Assembly (NCBI RefSeq): GCF_002930105.1
Contig: NZ_PJRN01000018.1
Coordinates: forward strand, 1 to 64,000
Direction of reading: 5' to 3'
DNA: 64,000 nucleotides
Origin: Billgrantia saliphila
Lineage (GTDB): Bacteria; Pseudomonadota; Gammaproteobacteria; Pseudomonadales; Halomonadaceae
Below are positions 6,684 to 16,099 of this stretch, piece after piece. The notes under the pieces are model-generated. The model made no database searches. It was not told the DNA's origin and saw only the letters and a program-made list of their open reading frames with translations. The number at the start of each line of letters is the position of its first letter. Position 1 is the stretch's first letter. The position numbers and the translations under genes were made by a program.

Positions 6684-8311
6684 ACAGGCTCCTTGGCAGC
6701 GGGTACGTTGTCCTGACACCAGGCCATCCAGGCATGGGCGTCGACCTCGACGAGAAACGGCCCGTCGGCCGGGCGGCTGTCGAGCGCCGTGGCCAGTTCG
6801 GGGGGAGAATCAACCCGTGTGGCCAGGCAGCCAAACCCATGGGCTACCGTGATGAAGTCGGGCGCCTGAATGTCTACGCCTAGACGCTCGACGCCGTGAT
6901 TGTCCATATAGCGACGAATCTCCTCGTACCCCTGGTTATGCCATAGCAGGATCACCACGGGCAGCCGGTATTCGACGGCAGTGGCCAGCTCCGAGAGGGT
7001 GAACATAACGCCCCCATCCCCGACCAATGCGATGACGGGCAGTTCCGGCTGGCCAAGCTGGGCCCCCAGCGCCGCCGGCAGGCCGTATCCCAGCGTGCCG
7101 TAGCCGGTGGAGGCATTGAAGAAGTGTCGAGGGGCCGGCAGCGACAGCAGATGGTTGGCAGCGTAGACCGGGGCCGTGGAGTCGCCCACCCAGATGGCGT
7201 TAGGCAGTGCCTGTCGCAGGGTTTGGCACAGCGGTACGAAGGGGGAGAGAGCAGGATCCTGGGCAAGGTTCAACGCTTCACGAGTCATGCTGGCGCGGGC
7301 GTAGCCCTGCTTGTCCAAGGGGACCGGGAAATGCGCGAGCAGTCCTGCCATAGCCTGCGCCGCATCTCCAACCAGGCCTAACGATAAGGACTGGTTGCGC
7401 ACCAACTGCTGGGCATCCAGATCAATGCGAATCAGCCGGCCAGTGAGGGCGAAACCGTCATCAAAGACCACGTCATAGTCGGTCTCGCCAAGCTCGGTGC
7501 CGATGGCCAGGATGACATCGGCTTCGCGCGCCAGCTTGCGCACGGCCGGCAGCCCTGTGTTGGCTCCTAGGTCCAGCGCATGCGCATCGCCCAGAAGGCC
7601 CTTGGCATTGATGGTGGTTGCTGTCGGCGCGTCCAGGCGAGCAACCAATTCTCTGGCCGCATCGGGTGCGTTGACGCAGCCGCCACCGAGCAGCACCAGC
7701 GGGCGCTGAGCGTCACGCAGCCACTGGGCCGCCTGGGCCAGCCCGTTGGGGTCGGGGGCAGGTGGATAGATAACCGGTGCCGCCCACTCCGCGGGAGGCT
7801 CTACCGCGGTGTCGAAGAGATCGATGGGAATCTCGATATGTACCGGCCCCGGCTGCTGACCCTTGAAGACAGCGAAGGCCCGAGCCAGCACTTCGGGCAG
7901 GCCGTTGGGATCAAGCAGGGTGTGGCTGAAACGTGACACGCCTGCCACCAGACCTTGCTGGCTCTCAAGCTCATGCAGTCGACCCTGACCGCGGCCCAGG
8001 GTGTCCCGGCGATTAACGCTGGAAATCACCAGCATGGGCACCGAATCGGCCAGTGCCTGACCCATGGCGGTGGCGATATTGGTCATACCGGGCCCGGTGA
8101 TGATCAAGCAGACGCCGGGCCTGCCCGTCGCACGGGCGTAGCCATCGGCCATGAAGCCAGCGCCCTGCTCGTGGCGCGGCGTGACGTGGCGCACACCGCT
8201 CTCCTCGAGGCCACGGTACAGCTCCACGGTATGCACCCCGGGAATACCGAAGAGCGTATCGACGCCGTAGCGGTCGCGCAGGAGACGAATGAGTAGTTCA
8301 GCACAGGTCAT
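6680..8311 (-). CDS. aruI: ThDP-dependent decarboxylase, AruI-like (5-guanidino-2-oxopentanoate decarboxylase)
   Basis: A 543-residue enzyme of the acetolactate synthase/benzoylformate decarboxylase fold. The N-terminal ThDP module carries FGIPGVHTVELYRGL and the cofactor-activating Glu48 in RHEQGAGFMADGYAR; the middle domain lies near 185-330; the C-terminal ThDP-binding motif is GDG (431-433) to Asn459. The N-terminal stretch resembles Pseudomonas AruI, which decarboxylates 2-ketoarginine to 4-guanidinobutyraldehyde and CO2. ATG 8311 was preferred to ATG 8335 because GGAG precedes it at 7 bases. It follows the amidohydrolase gene and overlaps the aldehyde dehydrogenase. A guanidinobutyrase gene 8 kb away supports the assignment. 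No AruH-type arginine:pyruvate transaminase is in the window. Confidence 0.78.
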   Translation of the reverse strand: MTCAELLIRLLRDRYGVDTLFGIPGVHTVELYRGLEESGVRHVTPRHEQGAGFMADGYARATGRPGVCLIITGPGMTNIATAMGQALADSVPMLVISSVNRRDTLGRGQGRLHELESQQGLVAGVSRFSHTLLDPNGLPEVLARAFAVFKGQQPGPVHIEIPIDLFDTAVEPPAEWAAPVIYPPAPDPNGLAQAAQWLRDAQRPLVLLGGGCVNAPDAARELVARLDAPTATTINAKGLLGDAHALDLGANTGLPAVRKLAREADVILAIGTELGETDYDVVFDDGFALTGRLIRIDLDAQQLVRNQSLSLGLVGDAAQAMAGLLAHFPVPLDKQGYARASMTREALNLAQDPALSPFVPLCQTLRQALPNAIWVGDSTAPVYAANHLLSLPAPRHFFNASTGYGTLGYGLPAALGAQLGQPELPVIALVGDGGVMFTLSELATAVEYRLPVVILLWHNQGYEEIRRYMDNHGVERLGVDIQAPDFITVAHGFGCLATRVDSPPELATALDSRPADGPFLVEVDAHAWMAWCQDNVPAAKEPV

Positions 8312-8347
8312 GTCAGGACTCCGTAAAGCGTGCATGATTTTGGCGGC

Positions 8348-10081
8348 TCACGAGGCTAGTGCTGGCGGCTGGTCTTGCCAGGTGGCTTCCAGACCGAAGT
8401 TGATCAATGCACGGTCGCGGTCGTAGACCGGCTGGCCCTGGAGGAAGCTCAGCTCTACCTGGGTGCGATGCAGATTGCCACGCACCACACGAGAGAAAGG
8501 ATCGTGGTCCAGCACGATGAGGTCGGCAGACTTGCCCACTTCGAGCGAGCCGGTTTCGTGCTCCAGCCCCATGGCATAGGCGCCGTTCAGCGTGGCGACG
8601 CGTAGCGCTTCCTCAAGACTGATCGGTGTGCCGAAGCGCTCCTCACCTGGCTCCCAGGGGTTCTGGCGTGTCACGAGGGTCTCCAGGGCGAGCCAGGGGT
8701 CGATGGAGGCTACCGGGAAGTCGGTTCCGAAGACCGCCACGCCTCCCGCATTCAGCACACCGCGCAGGTTGTAGGCGCGCGACAGTCGCTCCTTCCCATA
8801 GCCGGCCCGTGCACCCGAGGTGAAGCGCGAGGGATACCAGGCCGCCGGAGAGAACTCGGCGATGACGTCCAACTCGGCGAAGCGGGCGAGGTTGGCGTCG
8901 TGCAGGATGGTGCTGTGGGCGCACTGGTGGCGTACGCCGCTGGGTCCGTTGATGCGCCGGGTGGCTGCCACTGCATCCAGGAACAGGTCGGAGGCGCCGT
9001 CGCCGGTGCAGTGGGCAATGACCCGTATGCCGCGGCGATCCATGTCGACCAGCATGTCGCGCAGGTGTTCGGGGGTGAGGTTGATCTTGCCGCGCCAGTC
9101 GTCGCCGTTCTCCCAGGGCGTGAGCAGGAAGGAGGAGCGAGGCTCCACGGTTCCGTCGAAATGGAACTTGACGGCATTGGCGCTCAGGCGACTGCTGGCA
9201 TAGTAGTGGCGCTCGCCGCAGAGCAGCTCCCAGCGTCGTTTGACCGGAAAGATGTCGTCTTGCCAGCTGATAGCCGCTTCTACGCGTAGACTTAACTTGC
9301 CTGCATCATCGAGCTGCTTGAGGGCGGCCAGTCGCTGTTCGCATACGTGCACGTACTTGGTCGCCGTAACGCCGCGGCTGGTCTGAAAGTGCAAACCTTC
9401 TTGATAGGCCTTGCGTAGTACCTCCACAGGTGTGGGAGGCATGGCGGCGTGGATCATGGCATAGGCACCGTCGATCATCAGACCAGTGGGCTCGCCGGTC
9501 AGCGGGTCGCGTTCCATGTAGCCATTGCGCGGGTCTGAAGTGTGACGGTCGATACCGGCCAGGGCCATTGCCTTGCTATTGACCATCATCGTTCCCCACA
9601 TCCGGTCGAGGATGGCCACTGGGCGGTCGGGCATGAAGCTATCCAGCCATTCACGACCTGGGGTCAGCCCAGTCTGACGGAAGGTGTAACGCACGAAATA
9701 GGCGCCATGGATCCAACCGTCTCCGGGGTGACTCGCGGCATAATCGAGGATAGCCTGCTTGACCTGCTCGGGGGTGGGATCTTCGATGCCGATCTTGAGC
9801 GAATCGTCATACTTGGCTGCCAACCCCAGGTCCGGGTGGGTGTGCATGTCGTGCAGGCCGGGCATGACAAAGCGGCCGCCCAACGGGATCACTCGCGTAT
9901 CGGGTCCGATCCATTCGTGCATTGAACTGTCGTCTCCCAGCGCGCACAGACGCCCGCCGGCCATGGCCAGCGCCTCGGCCCAGGGGCGAGCAGGATCGAG
10001 CGTAAAGATCTTTCCCCCTTGCAACACGATATCGGCATGGCGTGGGGCGGGCGCATGGCTGGAACGCCAGGGATCGAACAT
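8348..10081 (-). CDS. YtcJ-type metal-dependent amidohydrolase
   Basis: This 577-residue protein belongs to the amidohydrolase superfamily group with YtcJ and N-substituted formamide deformylase. The N-terminal beta-sandwich strand HADIVLQGGKIFTLDP is followed by the metal-binding GLHDMHTHPD (HxH) and a later HCTGDGASDLFLDAV, with a C-terminal GSLEVGKSADLIVLDHDPF closing the sandwich. ATG 10081 has GAGGTG at 6 bases and was preferred over the in-frame start at 10105. It is the first gene of the minus-strand trio that continues with aruI and the aldehyde dehydrogenase. It presumably cleaves a C-N bond to release the guanidino-acid precursor; the exact substrate cannot be read from sequence. 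Confidence 0.8.
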   Translation of the reverse strand: MFDPWRSSHAPAPRHADIVLQGGKIFTLDPARPWAEALAMAGGRLCALGDDSSMHEWIGPDTRVIPLGGRFVMPGLHDMHTHPDLGLAAKYDDSLKIGIEDPTPEQVKQAILDYAASHPGDGWIHGAYFVRYTFRQTGLTPGREWLDSFMPDRPVAILDRMWGTMMVNSKAMALAGIDRHTSDPRNGYMERDPLTGEPTGLMIDGAYAMIHAAMPPTPVEVLRKAYQEGLHFQTSRGVTATKYVHVCEQRLAALKQLDDAGKLSLRVEAAISWQDDIFPVKRRWELLCGERHYYASSRLSANAVKFHFDGTVEPRSSFLLTPWENGDDWRGKINLTPEHLRDMLVDMDRRGIRVIAHCTGDGASDLFLDAVAATRRINGPSGVRHQCAHSTILHDANLARFAELDVIAEFSPAAWYPSRFTSGARAGYGKERLSRAYNLRGVLNAGGVAVFGTDFPVASIDPWLALETLVTRQNPWEPGEERFGTPISLEEALRVATLNGAYAMGLEHETGSLEVGKSADLIVLDHDPFSRVVRGNLHRTQVELSFLQGQPVYDRDRALINFGLEATWQDQPPALAS

Positions 10082-10131
10082 GGTTTCACCTCTATTGTTG
10101 TGCAAGATTCACCTTAAACCAGTAAAAAAGG

Positions 10132-10163
10132 GTCTGAGGTGTTAATTTCTTGCGTCTGAGGTG
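10132..10163. promoter_or_regulatory. Direct repeat upstream of the amidohydrolase operon
   Basis: GTCTGAGGTG occurs twice, at 10132-10141 and 10154-10163, 22 bases apart (about two helical turns), just upstream of the minus-strand operon start. This could be a binding site for the neighbouring LysR regulator. Confidence 0.35.
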
Positions 10164-10186
10164 AGCTTTCCTGTCGCTTCAACAGC

Positions 10187-11110
10187 TCAACTGGACAAGG
10201 CTGGAGCGCCGAGCAATCCCTCCAGCAGCTTCTTGATCCAATCACTGAAAGCTTGGACGTTGGGATCTTCTAGTTTGCTGTGAGGGGTGACCAGGTAGTA
10301 GGCCCGATCGCTGGGAATCTTCTCGCCGAAAGGGCGAACAAGTTGGCCGTGACGCAGGCTATCTCCACACACCACGTCGTCGCCGATGGCGACGCCCTGG
10401 CCGGACAGTGCCGCCTGCAGCACCAGCAGGACATTTGAGAAGTATATACCGGACTCGAACTTGACTTGATTCTTTCCCGCACAGCCTGCCAGCCAGAGCT
10501 GCCAGTCATGTACGTCGTGCAAGTGCAGTAGGGTGGCACGATCCAGGTCGCGGGGATGGGTGATGTTGAGTTCGTTGAGCAGGGTCGGGCTGCACACGGG
10601 GTGGTACATCGGCTGCGCCAACAGCTCTACATGCTGATCGGTATGCACGCCATCACTGAACACCACGAAGAGATCGAAGTTGGGCTGATTGATCGTCTCG
10701 TCTTCGCGATTGGTGCTCAGGTGCAGGCGTATGGTGGGGTAGGCGCAGTAGAAATCGTTGATATGGCGACTGATGACGCTTGCGGCGAAGCCAGGCGGCA
10801 TGCAGACGTGCAAATGCCCGTTGTACTCCTGGTCCGGCAGATTGGCGTGGATCCGCTCCAGGCTCTGGAGTACCTCACGGACTTCACCGGCATAGAGCTG
10901 ACCCGCCGGGGTCAGGATTACGCCGCGTCCCCGACGCTCGTACAGGCGTATGTTGAGCTGGCTTTCCAGCAGCCGCAGCTGATGGCTGATGGCGCTACGG
11001 GTAAGGCTGAGGTAATCGGCGGCGTCGGTCAGGCTGCCAAGCCTTGCCAGGGCCTCGAAAGCGCGCAGGGCCTGTAGCGAGGGAAGATGGTTCGCTTTTT
11101 GTTGAGCCAT
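10187..11110 (-). CDS. LysR-family transcriptional regulator, GcvA-like
   Basis: The 307-residue protein has an N-terminal winged helix-turn-helix (about 10-68: LQALRAFEALARLGSLTDAA, then SLTRSAISHQLRLLES) followed by a type-2 periplasmic-binding-like effector domain with GQGVAIGDDVV. ATG 11110 was taken; the frame also opens at TTG 11119. It sits between the minus-strand amidohydrolase trio and the divergent M20 amidohydrolase-TRAP operon, so it most likely controls both arms in response to the imported compound or an intermediate. Confidence 0.9.
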   Translation of the reverse strand: MAQQKANHLPSLQALRAFEALARLGSLTDAADYLSLTRSAISHQLRLLESQLNIRLYERRGRGVILTPAGQLYAGEVREVLQSLERIHANLPDQEYNGHLHVCMPPGFAASVISRHINDFYCAYPTIRLHLSTNREDETINQPNFDLFVVFSDGVHTDQHVELLAQPMYHPVCSPTLLNELNITHPRDLDRATLLHLHDVHDWQLWLAGCAGKNQVKFESGIYFSNVLLVLQAALSGQGVAIGDDVVCGDSLRHGQLVRPFGEKIPSDRAYYLVTPHSKLEDPNVQAFSDWIKKLLEGLLGAPALSS

Positions 11111-11117
11111 TTTGACC

Positions 11118-11129
11118 AATCAGATGATT
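11118..11129. promoter_or_regulatory. Inverted repeat at the lysR / M20 operon divergence
   Basis: AATCA-GA-TGATT is a perfect 5+5 inverted repeat 8 bases in front of the lysR start, in the 93-base divergent intergenic region. It is a plausible LysR autoregulatory operator. Confidence 0.35.
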
Positions 11130-11203
11130 ATTTTTGACTTTTGATGAGTTGAGTTTGCTCTATAGTGGTTTTCAAAGCAATAACACTCCCAAGAGGAGCC
11201 TGA

Positions 11204-12808
11204 ATGACCACGCAAACTCAACGTGATGCTCTCACCCAGCGCGTCGATGCGCTGATGCCCAAGCTTTCCGATTGGAACCAGACCATCTGGCACTACGCCG
11301 AAACCGCGTGGCGGGAATACCGCTCGGCGCGTTTCTATGTCGACTTGCTGCGCGAACACGGCTTCGAGGTGGAGGAGGGCTCGGGTGGCATGCCCACGGC
11401 CTTCTGCGCCACCTGGAGCAACGGTGAGGGTCCTACCCTTGGCGGCTATGCGGAGTACGATGCGGTGCCCGGCAATTGTCAGGCGGCTGACGTGGTGAAA
11501 CGTCCCCGCGACAACCTGAGCCCTTGGGCCGGCGGCCATACCGACCCGCATTCCGCGTTGGGAATGGGCTCCCTGGGTGGCTTCCTGGCCATGCAGGCGC
11601 TGATGAAGGAGCAGGGTATCGGCGGCACGCTGAAGTTTTTCGGCGAGCCGGCCGAGAAGGTGCGCGGTTCGAAGCCGATCCATGCGGCACGCGGCTATTA
11701 CGATGACCTGGATGCGGCGATCAGCTTCCATCCTTTTTATATGCTGCCCCTGTGCAACACCACGCGCTGGGACACCCATTGCGGCGCCGCTTATGGTGTG
11801 ATCTACACCTTTCTGTGCGATAGCCCCGAGACCTGGATGACCCGCGGGAGCCATTCTCCCATCGCGGCCTCCCATGCCAGCGCTCGTGCCCCGGGGGCCA
11901 ACGACGCCGTCACCCAGATGTACCTCAACGCCAAGGCCTTGCGCGAGCATGTGCTGGCCAGCGGCCTGAACTGGTCGATGAACGAGGCGATCCTGAACGC
12001 CGGCCAGGCGACCGCGGACAACTTGGCGGCGCAGATGTCCCAGATCCAGTACTTCATTCGCGTCTCGTCAGTGGAGCAGGCGGAACATGTGGTCAGGGGG
12101 CTCGACCATATCGCCGAATCCGTTGCCAAGCTGACCCACTGCCGGGTCGAGCGTCACTGGGTCGCCAAGTCGCGCCCCGGCCTGCCGAACCATGCCCTGG
12201 CTGAACTGACCTATGCCAACCTCGAGCGGATTGGAGCGCCGCGGTTGGGCGACGAGGCCATTGAGCTTGCCCGCCGGATCCAGGCCAACCTGGGCATGGC
12301 ACCAATGGAGAAGCCCTTCCTGGCCGATATCGAAACCCTGCGCAAGCCGCAGGATGCTGAGCGTGAACTGCGCCAGATACTGCCGCCCAACCAGACCCAT
12401 TTCACCTCCGACGACTACACCGAATACAGCTGGCATGCACCGACCGTGCGCCTGTACATCGGACGCCCGGCGCTGGCGCCCCGTGACGATGGCGGCGCAT
12501 ACCCCGATTGGGTCATGAATGCCCTGGGTGGCTTGGCTCCGTGTATCGATCCCATGATCGAGACGGCGGCGAAAACGGTTGGGCTGACGCTGCTCGACTT
12601 GTTCCAGGAGCCGGACGCACTGAACGCGGCGAAGGCTGAGTTCGAACAGCGTACCGGTGGCGGTGTCGGCGGCGACCAGTGGCTGGCCCCGCTGTGCGAT
12701 TACGAACCGCCGATTCATTTCCGCTGGCCTGAATACGTCACCACCCCGCGTGGTGAGAACGACTGGGTGATTCCGGCACCCAACGAGTGCTCCCAGGCAC
12801 CCCGGTAG
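11204..12808 (+). CDS. M20-family amidohydrolase, AbgB-like
   Basis: A 534-residue metallopeptidase-like amidohydrolase. The segments LGGYAEYDAVPG and GHTDPHSALGMGSLGG are the dinuclear metal-site region of the AbgB/IAA-amino-acid hydrolase branch, followed by LKFFGEPAEKVRGSKP and a dimerisation domain near residues 195-330. It is longer than the usual ~480 residues. GAGGAG precedes the ATG by 6 bases. AbgB cleaves p-aminobenzoyl-glutamate, and relatives split amides between an acyl or aryl group and an amino acid. As first gene of the TRAP operon it may release the guanidino moiety from an imported amide. Substrate is unknown. Confidence 0.82.
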   Translation: MTTQTQRDALTQRVDALMPKLSDWNQTIWHYAETAWREYRSARFYVDLLREHGFEVEEGSGGMPTAFCATWSNGEGPTLGGYAEYDAVPGNCQAADVVKRPRDNLSPWAGGHTDPHSALGMGSLGGFLAMQALMKEQGIGGTLKFFGEPAEKVRGSKPIHAARGYYDDLDAAISFHPFYMLPLCNTTRWDTHCGAAYGVIYTFLCDSPETWMTRGSHSPIAASHASARAPGANDAVTQMYLNAKALREHVLASGLNWSMNEAILNAGQATADNLAAQMSQIQYFIRVSSVEQAEHVVRGLDHIAESVAKLTHCRVERHWVAKSRPGLPNHALAELTYANLERIGAPRLGDEAIELARRIQANLGMAPMEKPFLADIETLRKPQDAERELRQILPPNQTHFTSDDYTEYSWHAPTVRLYIGRPALAPRDDGGAYPDWVMNALGGLAPCIDPMIETAAKTVGLTLLDLFQEPDALNAAKAEFEQRTGGGVGGDQWLAPLCDYEPPIHFRWPEYVTTPRGENDWVIPAPNECSQAPR

Positions 12809-12841
12809 GCTTAATGCTTCCCACTTCAGCAGGAGAAGATC

Positions 12842-13888
12842 ATGGATAACAACAAGTTCACCATTCGACCCGTTGCCACCTCCATCAAGGCTGGTCTGGC
12901 TTGCTTGGCCCTGGCGGGTAGTGCTCTAGCCTTTCCGGTATCCGTGCTGGCCCAAGACGGTGAGGTTATTGAGATTCGCATGCAGCGTTACACCGGCACC
13001 GAAGAAGATGCGATCTTCGAGCGTCTTCAAGACATGCTGCATGAAGCCAGCGATGGCCGAATCAAGCTGAATATCTTTCGTGGGGGCGAGCTGGTGCCCA
13101 ATGACCAGATGTTCGCCGCACTGCGCAGCGGCACCCTGCAGGCCATTTATGGCTACGGCGGTTACTGGGGTGGGCAGATGGATACGGCCGTGCTCGAGTC
13201 CGGCATTCCCATGGCCTGGACCAGCCTCGAGGAAGCTCAGGAGCTCTGGAACGAGCGCGGCCTGGGGGAACTGCTGACCGAGAACTACGCCCAGCAGGGC
13301 GTTCACTACACCGTGCCGGTTTTCGGTGGCAAGTTCGACCTGCTCACCAAGGAGCCGGTCGACTCCTTGGCCGATCTGAGTGAGCTGAAGATCCGTGCGA
13401 CTCCGTCCGTGTCGGCGGTTCTCAACCACTTCGACATTCCCACGGTCTATATCCCGCCGCAGGAGTTCTACATCGCCCTGAGCACCAACGCCATCGACGG
13501 TCTGATCTATGGCGGTCCCTATGACTATTCGGTACTCAAGCTTAACGAGGTGGCCACCAGCTACACCGAAATGAACATGCTCTATCCGGGCTTCGTCGAC
13601 AACGTGCTGGTCAACCAGAACGTCTGGAACCGCATGCCGGAAGATCTCCAGGAGACCTTCATGGAGGTCACCGCCGAGTGGGCCGACTATCGCCACCAGA
13701 AGTTCGTGGAATGGAACGAGGAGGCTGCTCACCTGTTCGAAATCACCACCCTCCCAGAGAACGATGTACTGGCGATGACCGAGGCGGCTCAGGAAGTCTG
13801 GGATGCCGAAGCCGAAAAGTCGCCGCAAGCTGCCGAGGCCATCGAGATGATTCGCAACATGGCCCGTGACAAGGGCCGCCTCGAGTGA
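12842..13888 (+). CDS. dctP: TRAP transporter solute-binding protein (DctP family)
   Basis: A 348-residue periplasmic protein with a Sec signal peptide (hydrophobic core near residues 17-36, cleavage probably after VLAQ or nearby). The mature part has the DctP fold: FRGGELVPNDQMFAALRSGT near the first lobe, LKIRATPSVSAVLNHFDIP with the conserved Arg that binds carboxylates, and PPQEFYIALSTNAIDGLIYG. The conserved Arg suggests a substrate bearing a carboxylate. It is followed at once by the membrane subunits and lies 33 bases behind the amidohydrolase. Confidence 0.92.
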   Translation: MDNNKFTIRPVATSIKAGLACLALAGSALAFPVSVLAQDGEVIEIRMQRYTGTEEDAIFERLQDMLHEASDGRIKLNIFRGGELVPNDQMFAALRSGTLQAIYGYGGYWGGQMDTAVLESGIPMAWTSLEEAQELWNERGLGELLTENYAQQGVHYTVPVFGGKFDLLTKEPVDSLADLSELKIRATPSVSAVLNHFDIPTVYIPPQEFYIALSTNAIDGLIYGGPYDYSVLKLNEVATSYTEMNMLYPGFVDNVLVNQNVWNRMPEDLQETFMEVTAEWADYRHQKFVEWNEEAAHLFEITTLPENDVLAMTEAAQEVWDAEAEKSPQAAEAIEMIRNMARDKGRLE

Positions 13889-13902
13889 CTGGGAGCCAAG
13901 CG

Positions 13903-14472
13903 ATGCACCTGCTTCACGCCTGGATCCGCTGGCAGGACCGCCTGAGCGAGTGGCTCGGACGGTTGGTCGCCTGGCTCGGTTTCGCCCTGGTTTGCGTATT
14001 GGTGTATGAGGTGGCGGCGCGGCAATTGCTGCGCTCGCCCACCAACTGGGCGCATGAGGCCTCGACGCTGACCTACGGCGTCTATGCCATCCTGGCCGGG
14101 GCCTACACCGAGAAATGGCAAGGTCATGTCCGGATCGATATCTTCTACCAGCGGCTCTCGACGAAAGGGAAAGCGCTGGTTTCCTTCATCATCGGCGTGC
14201 TCACGCTGATCCTGCTGGCGTTGCTGCTCGAGAGCGCCTACGACTTCGCCATGCAATCGGTGGCCATGCAGGAGCGTTCCTTCCGTAGCACCTGGGCACC
14301 GATCATCTGGCCGGTGAAAGTGATGATTCCGTTGGCCGTGCTGCTGATCATGCTGCAAATGCTGGCCAACACCCTGCGGCACCTCTGCACCCTACTGGGC
14401 CATCCCCTCGAAACCGGTCCTTCGTCCGGTCAAGCTACCGACACTCGGGGGGACTCCCATGGTAAGCATTGA
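13903..14472 (+). CDS. dctQ: TRAP transporter small membrane subunit (DctQ)
   Basis: A 189-residue protein with four hydrophobic helices and the SPTNWAHEASTLTYGVYAIL motif of DctQ subunits. A GTG at 13885 overlaps the dctP stop, but ATG 13903 has GGGAG 7 bases upstream and was chosen. The C-terminus overlaps the start of dctM by 14 bases, indicating coupled translation. It joins the large permease and does not transport alone. Confidence 0.88.
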   Translation: MHLLHAWIRWQDRLSEWLGRLVAWLGFALVCVLVYEVAARQLLRSPTNWAHEASTLTYGVYAILAGAYTEKWQGHVRIDIFYQRLSTKGKALVSFIIGVLTLILLALLLESAYDFAMQSVAMQERSFRSTWAPIIWPVKVMIPLAVLLIMLQMLANTLRHLCTLLGHPLETGPSSGQATDTRGDSHGKH

Positions 14473-15781
14473 TCCGATACTGCTGACGCTGTTGATGTTC
14501 GGGGCCATGTTGACTCTGATGTTCTTCGGAGTGCCGCTGGCCTGGACCCTGATGGGTGTGGGCGTCGGCTTCGGCTACTGGATCTGGGGGCCGGACAGTC
14601 TCGGCATCATGCTGCCTTCGGTCTTCGGCCTGATGAACGAGTTCATTCTGGTCGCACTGCCGCTGTTCATCCTGATGGGAATGATCCTGGAGCGATCCGG
14701 CATCGCCGACGATCTCTTCGAGATGATCTACAAGATCATGGGGGGCGTACGCGGCGGTCTGGGCATGGGGACTGTGGTGATCTGTGCCTTGATTGCCGCC
14801 ATGGTGGGCATTACCGGTGCCGCGACCGTAAGCCTGGGGCTGATCGCGCTGCCCGCCATGCTCAAGCGCGGCTACAGCAAGCAGCTCTCGGCAGGTGCCA
14901 TCATGGCGGGGGGCGCGCTGGGCTTCTTGATTCCGCCCTCCCTGGTCATGATCCTCTACGCCTTCCTGACCCGCGAGTCGGTGGGCAAGTTGTTCGCCGC
15001 GGGGGTCATGCCCGGCCTGATGCTGGCCGCTATTTACATGCTCTACATCGGCATTCGCTGTCACCGCAACCCGACGCTGGGGCCACCCATCGAAGTCTCC
15101 GAGCGGATCGGTTTCTGGGAGAAAGTTGTCGCGCTGAAGGCGGTGATACTGCCCGGCGCCCTGATCGCCGTGGTACTGGGAACCATGGCGATCGGCGTGG
15201 CCTCGCCCACCGAGGCTTCGGCGCTGGGCGCCTTTGGTGCCATGCTCTGCGCCCTGGCCCACGGCAAGCTCAACCTCACCATGCTCAACAGTGCGCTGTT
15301 CAGCACGGCGCGCATCATGGGCATGCTGATGTGGATAATGATCGGTGCGGTGATCTTCTCGAAGATCTATATCGCCCTGGGGGCTGGCCAGGCGATCGTG
15401 GGCCAGATAATGGCCGCCGACCTAAGTCCTTACCTCGTCCTGAGCGTGATTCTGCTCAGCTATCTGGTACTGGGCATGTTCCTGGACGACTCGGCCATCC
15501 TGTTCATCACCGTGCCGCTCTATGTGCCGATCATAAAGGCGCTGGGTTTCGATCCGATCTGGTTTGCCACGCTGTTCGTGTTGGCGATGCAGAGCGCATA
15601 TCTGACCCCGCCCTTTGGCTACAACCTGTTCTACATGCGTTCGGTGGCGCCTCCAGAGGTGACGACCGGCGATCTCTATCGCTCGGTGATCCCGTTCCTG
15701 GCCATGCAGATACTCGGCATCGTGCTGCTGGTGCTGTTTCCGCAGATTGCCTTGTGGCTGCCCGAGCTCATCTTCGATTAG
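14459..15781 (+). CDS. dctM: TRAP transporter large permease subunit (DctM)
   Basis: A 440-residue protein with about a dozen membrane helices. DctM signatures include GAATVSLGLIALPAMLKRGY, MAGGALGFLIPPSLVMILYA and the C-terminal LTPPFGYNLFYMRSV. It couples substrate import to a sodium or proton gradient. The start at 14459 overlaps dctQ and is preceded by GGGGGA. Confidence 0.93.
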   Translation: MVSIDPILLTLLMFGAMLTLMFFGVPLAWTLMGVGVGFGYWIWGPDSLGIMLPSVFGLMNEFILVALPLFILMGMILERSGIADDLFEMIYKIMGGVRGGLGMGTVVICALIAAMVGITGAATVSLGLIALPAMLKRGYSKQLSAGAIMAGGALGFLIPPSLVMILYAFLTRESVGKLFAAGVMPGLMLAAIYMLYIGIRCHRNPTLGPPIEVSERIGFWEKVVALKAVILPGALIAVVLGTMAIGVASPTEASALGAFGAMLCALAHGKLNLTMLNSALFSTARIMGMLMWIMIGAVIFSKIYIALGAGQAIVGQIMAADLSPYLVLSVILLSYLVLGMFLDDSAILFITVPLYVPIIKALGFDPIWFATLFVLAMQSAYLTPPFGYNLFYMRSVAPPEVTTGDLYRSVIPFLAMQILGIVLLVLFPQIALWLPELIFD

Positions 15782-15789
15782 GAGGTTTC

Positions 15790-16098
15790 ATGAGCCATCA
15801 ACCATTACCGGCCGAACCGACACGGCAACTCGAGGATGACAAGGTCATCGTAACGCGCTGGGATTTCTCGCCTGGCGCGGAGACTGGCTGGCATCGTCAC
15901 CTCCATGACTATGTCGTCGTTCCGCTCGTGGATGGCGTGATGCGTCTGCACACTGCTGAGGGATACCACGAAAGCGAGGTCAAAGCAGGCGTTTCCTACC
16001 GCCGCCTGGCCGGCGTCGAGCATAACGTCATCAACGCGGGCGAGGGGCACTTTGCCTTCGTCGAGATCGAGCTCAAGGCGACCCAGGAGGACAAATAA
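15790..16098 (+). CDS. Small cupin-domain protein
   Basis: This 102-residue protein consists of one cupin barrel. Motif 1 is visible as ETGWHRHLHDYVVVPLVDG, giving HxH and downstream residues for a metal, and motif 2 is the VEHNVINAG region. GGAGG lies 5 bases before the ATG. It sits between the TRAP permease and guanidinobutyrase genes, 8 bases after one and 1 base before the other, so it is clearly part of the operon. It could be a small enzyme, isomerase or ligand sensor; the sequence does not decide. Confidence 0.8.
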   Translation: MSHQPLPAEPTRQLEDDKVIVTRWDFSPGAETGWHRHLHDYVVVPLVDGVMRLHTAEGYHESEVKAGVSYRRLAGVEHNVINAGEGHFAFVEIELKATQEDK

Positions 16099-16099
16099 C

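Noticed and set aside
11111..11203. Guanidine riboswitch in front of the M20-TRAP operon
   Set aside because: The 93-base gap is too short and lacks the conserved guanidine-I, -II or -III motifs; LysR control explains the arrangement.
14435..15262. 275-codon minus-strand open frame
   Set aside because: It is the complement of the first dctM with no ribosome site or family resemblance.
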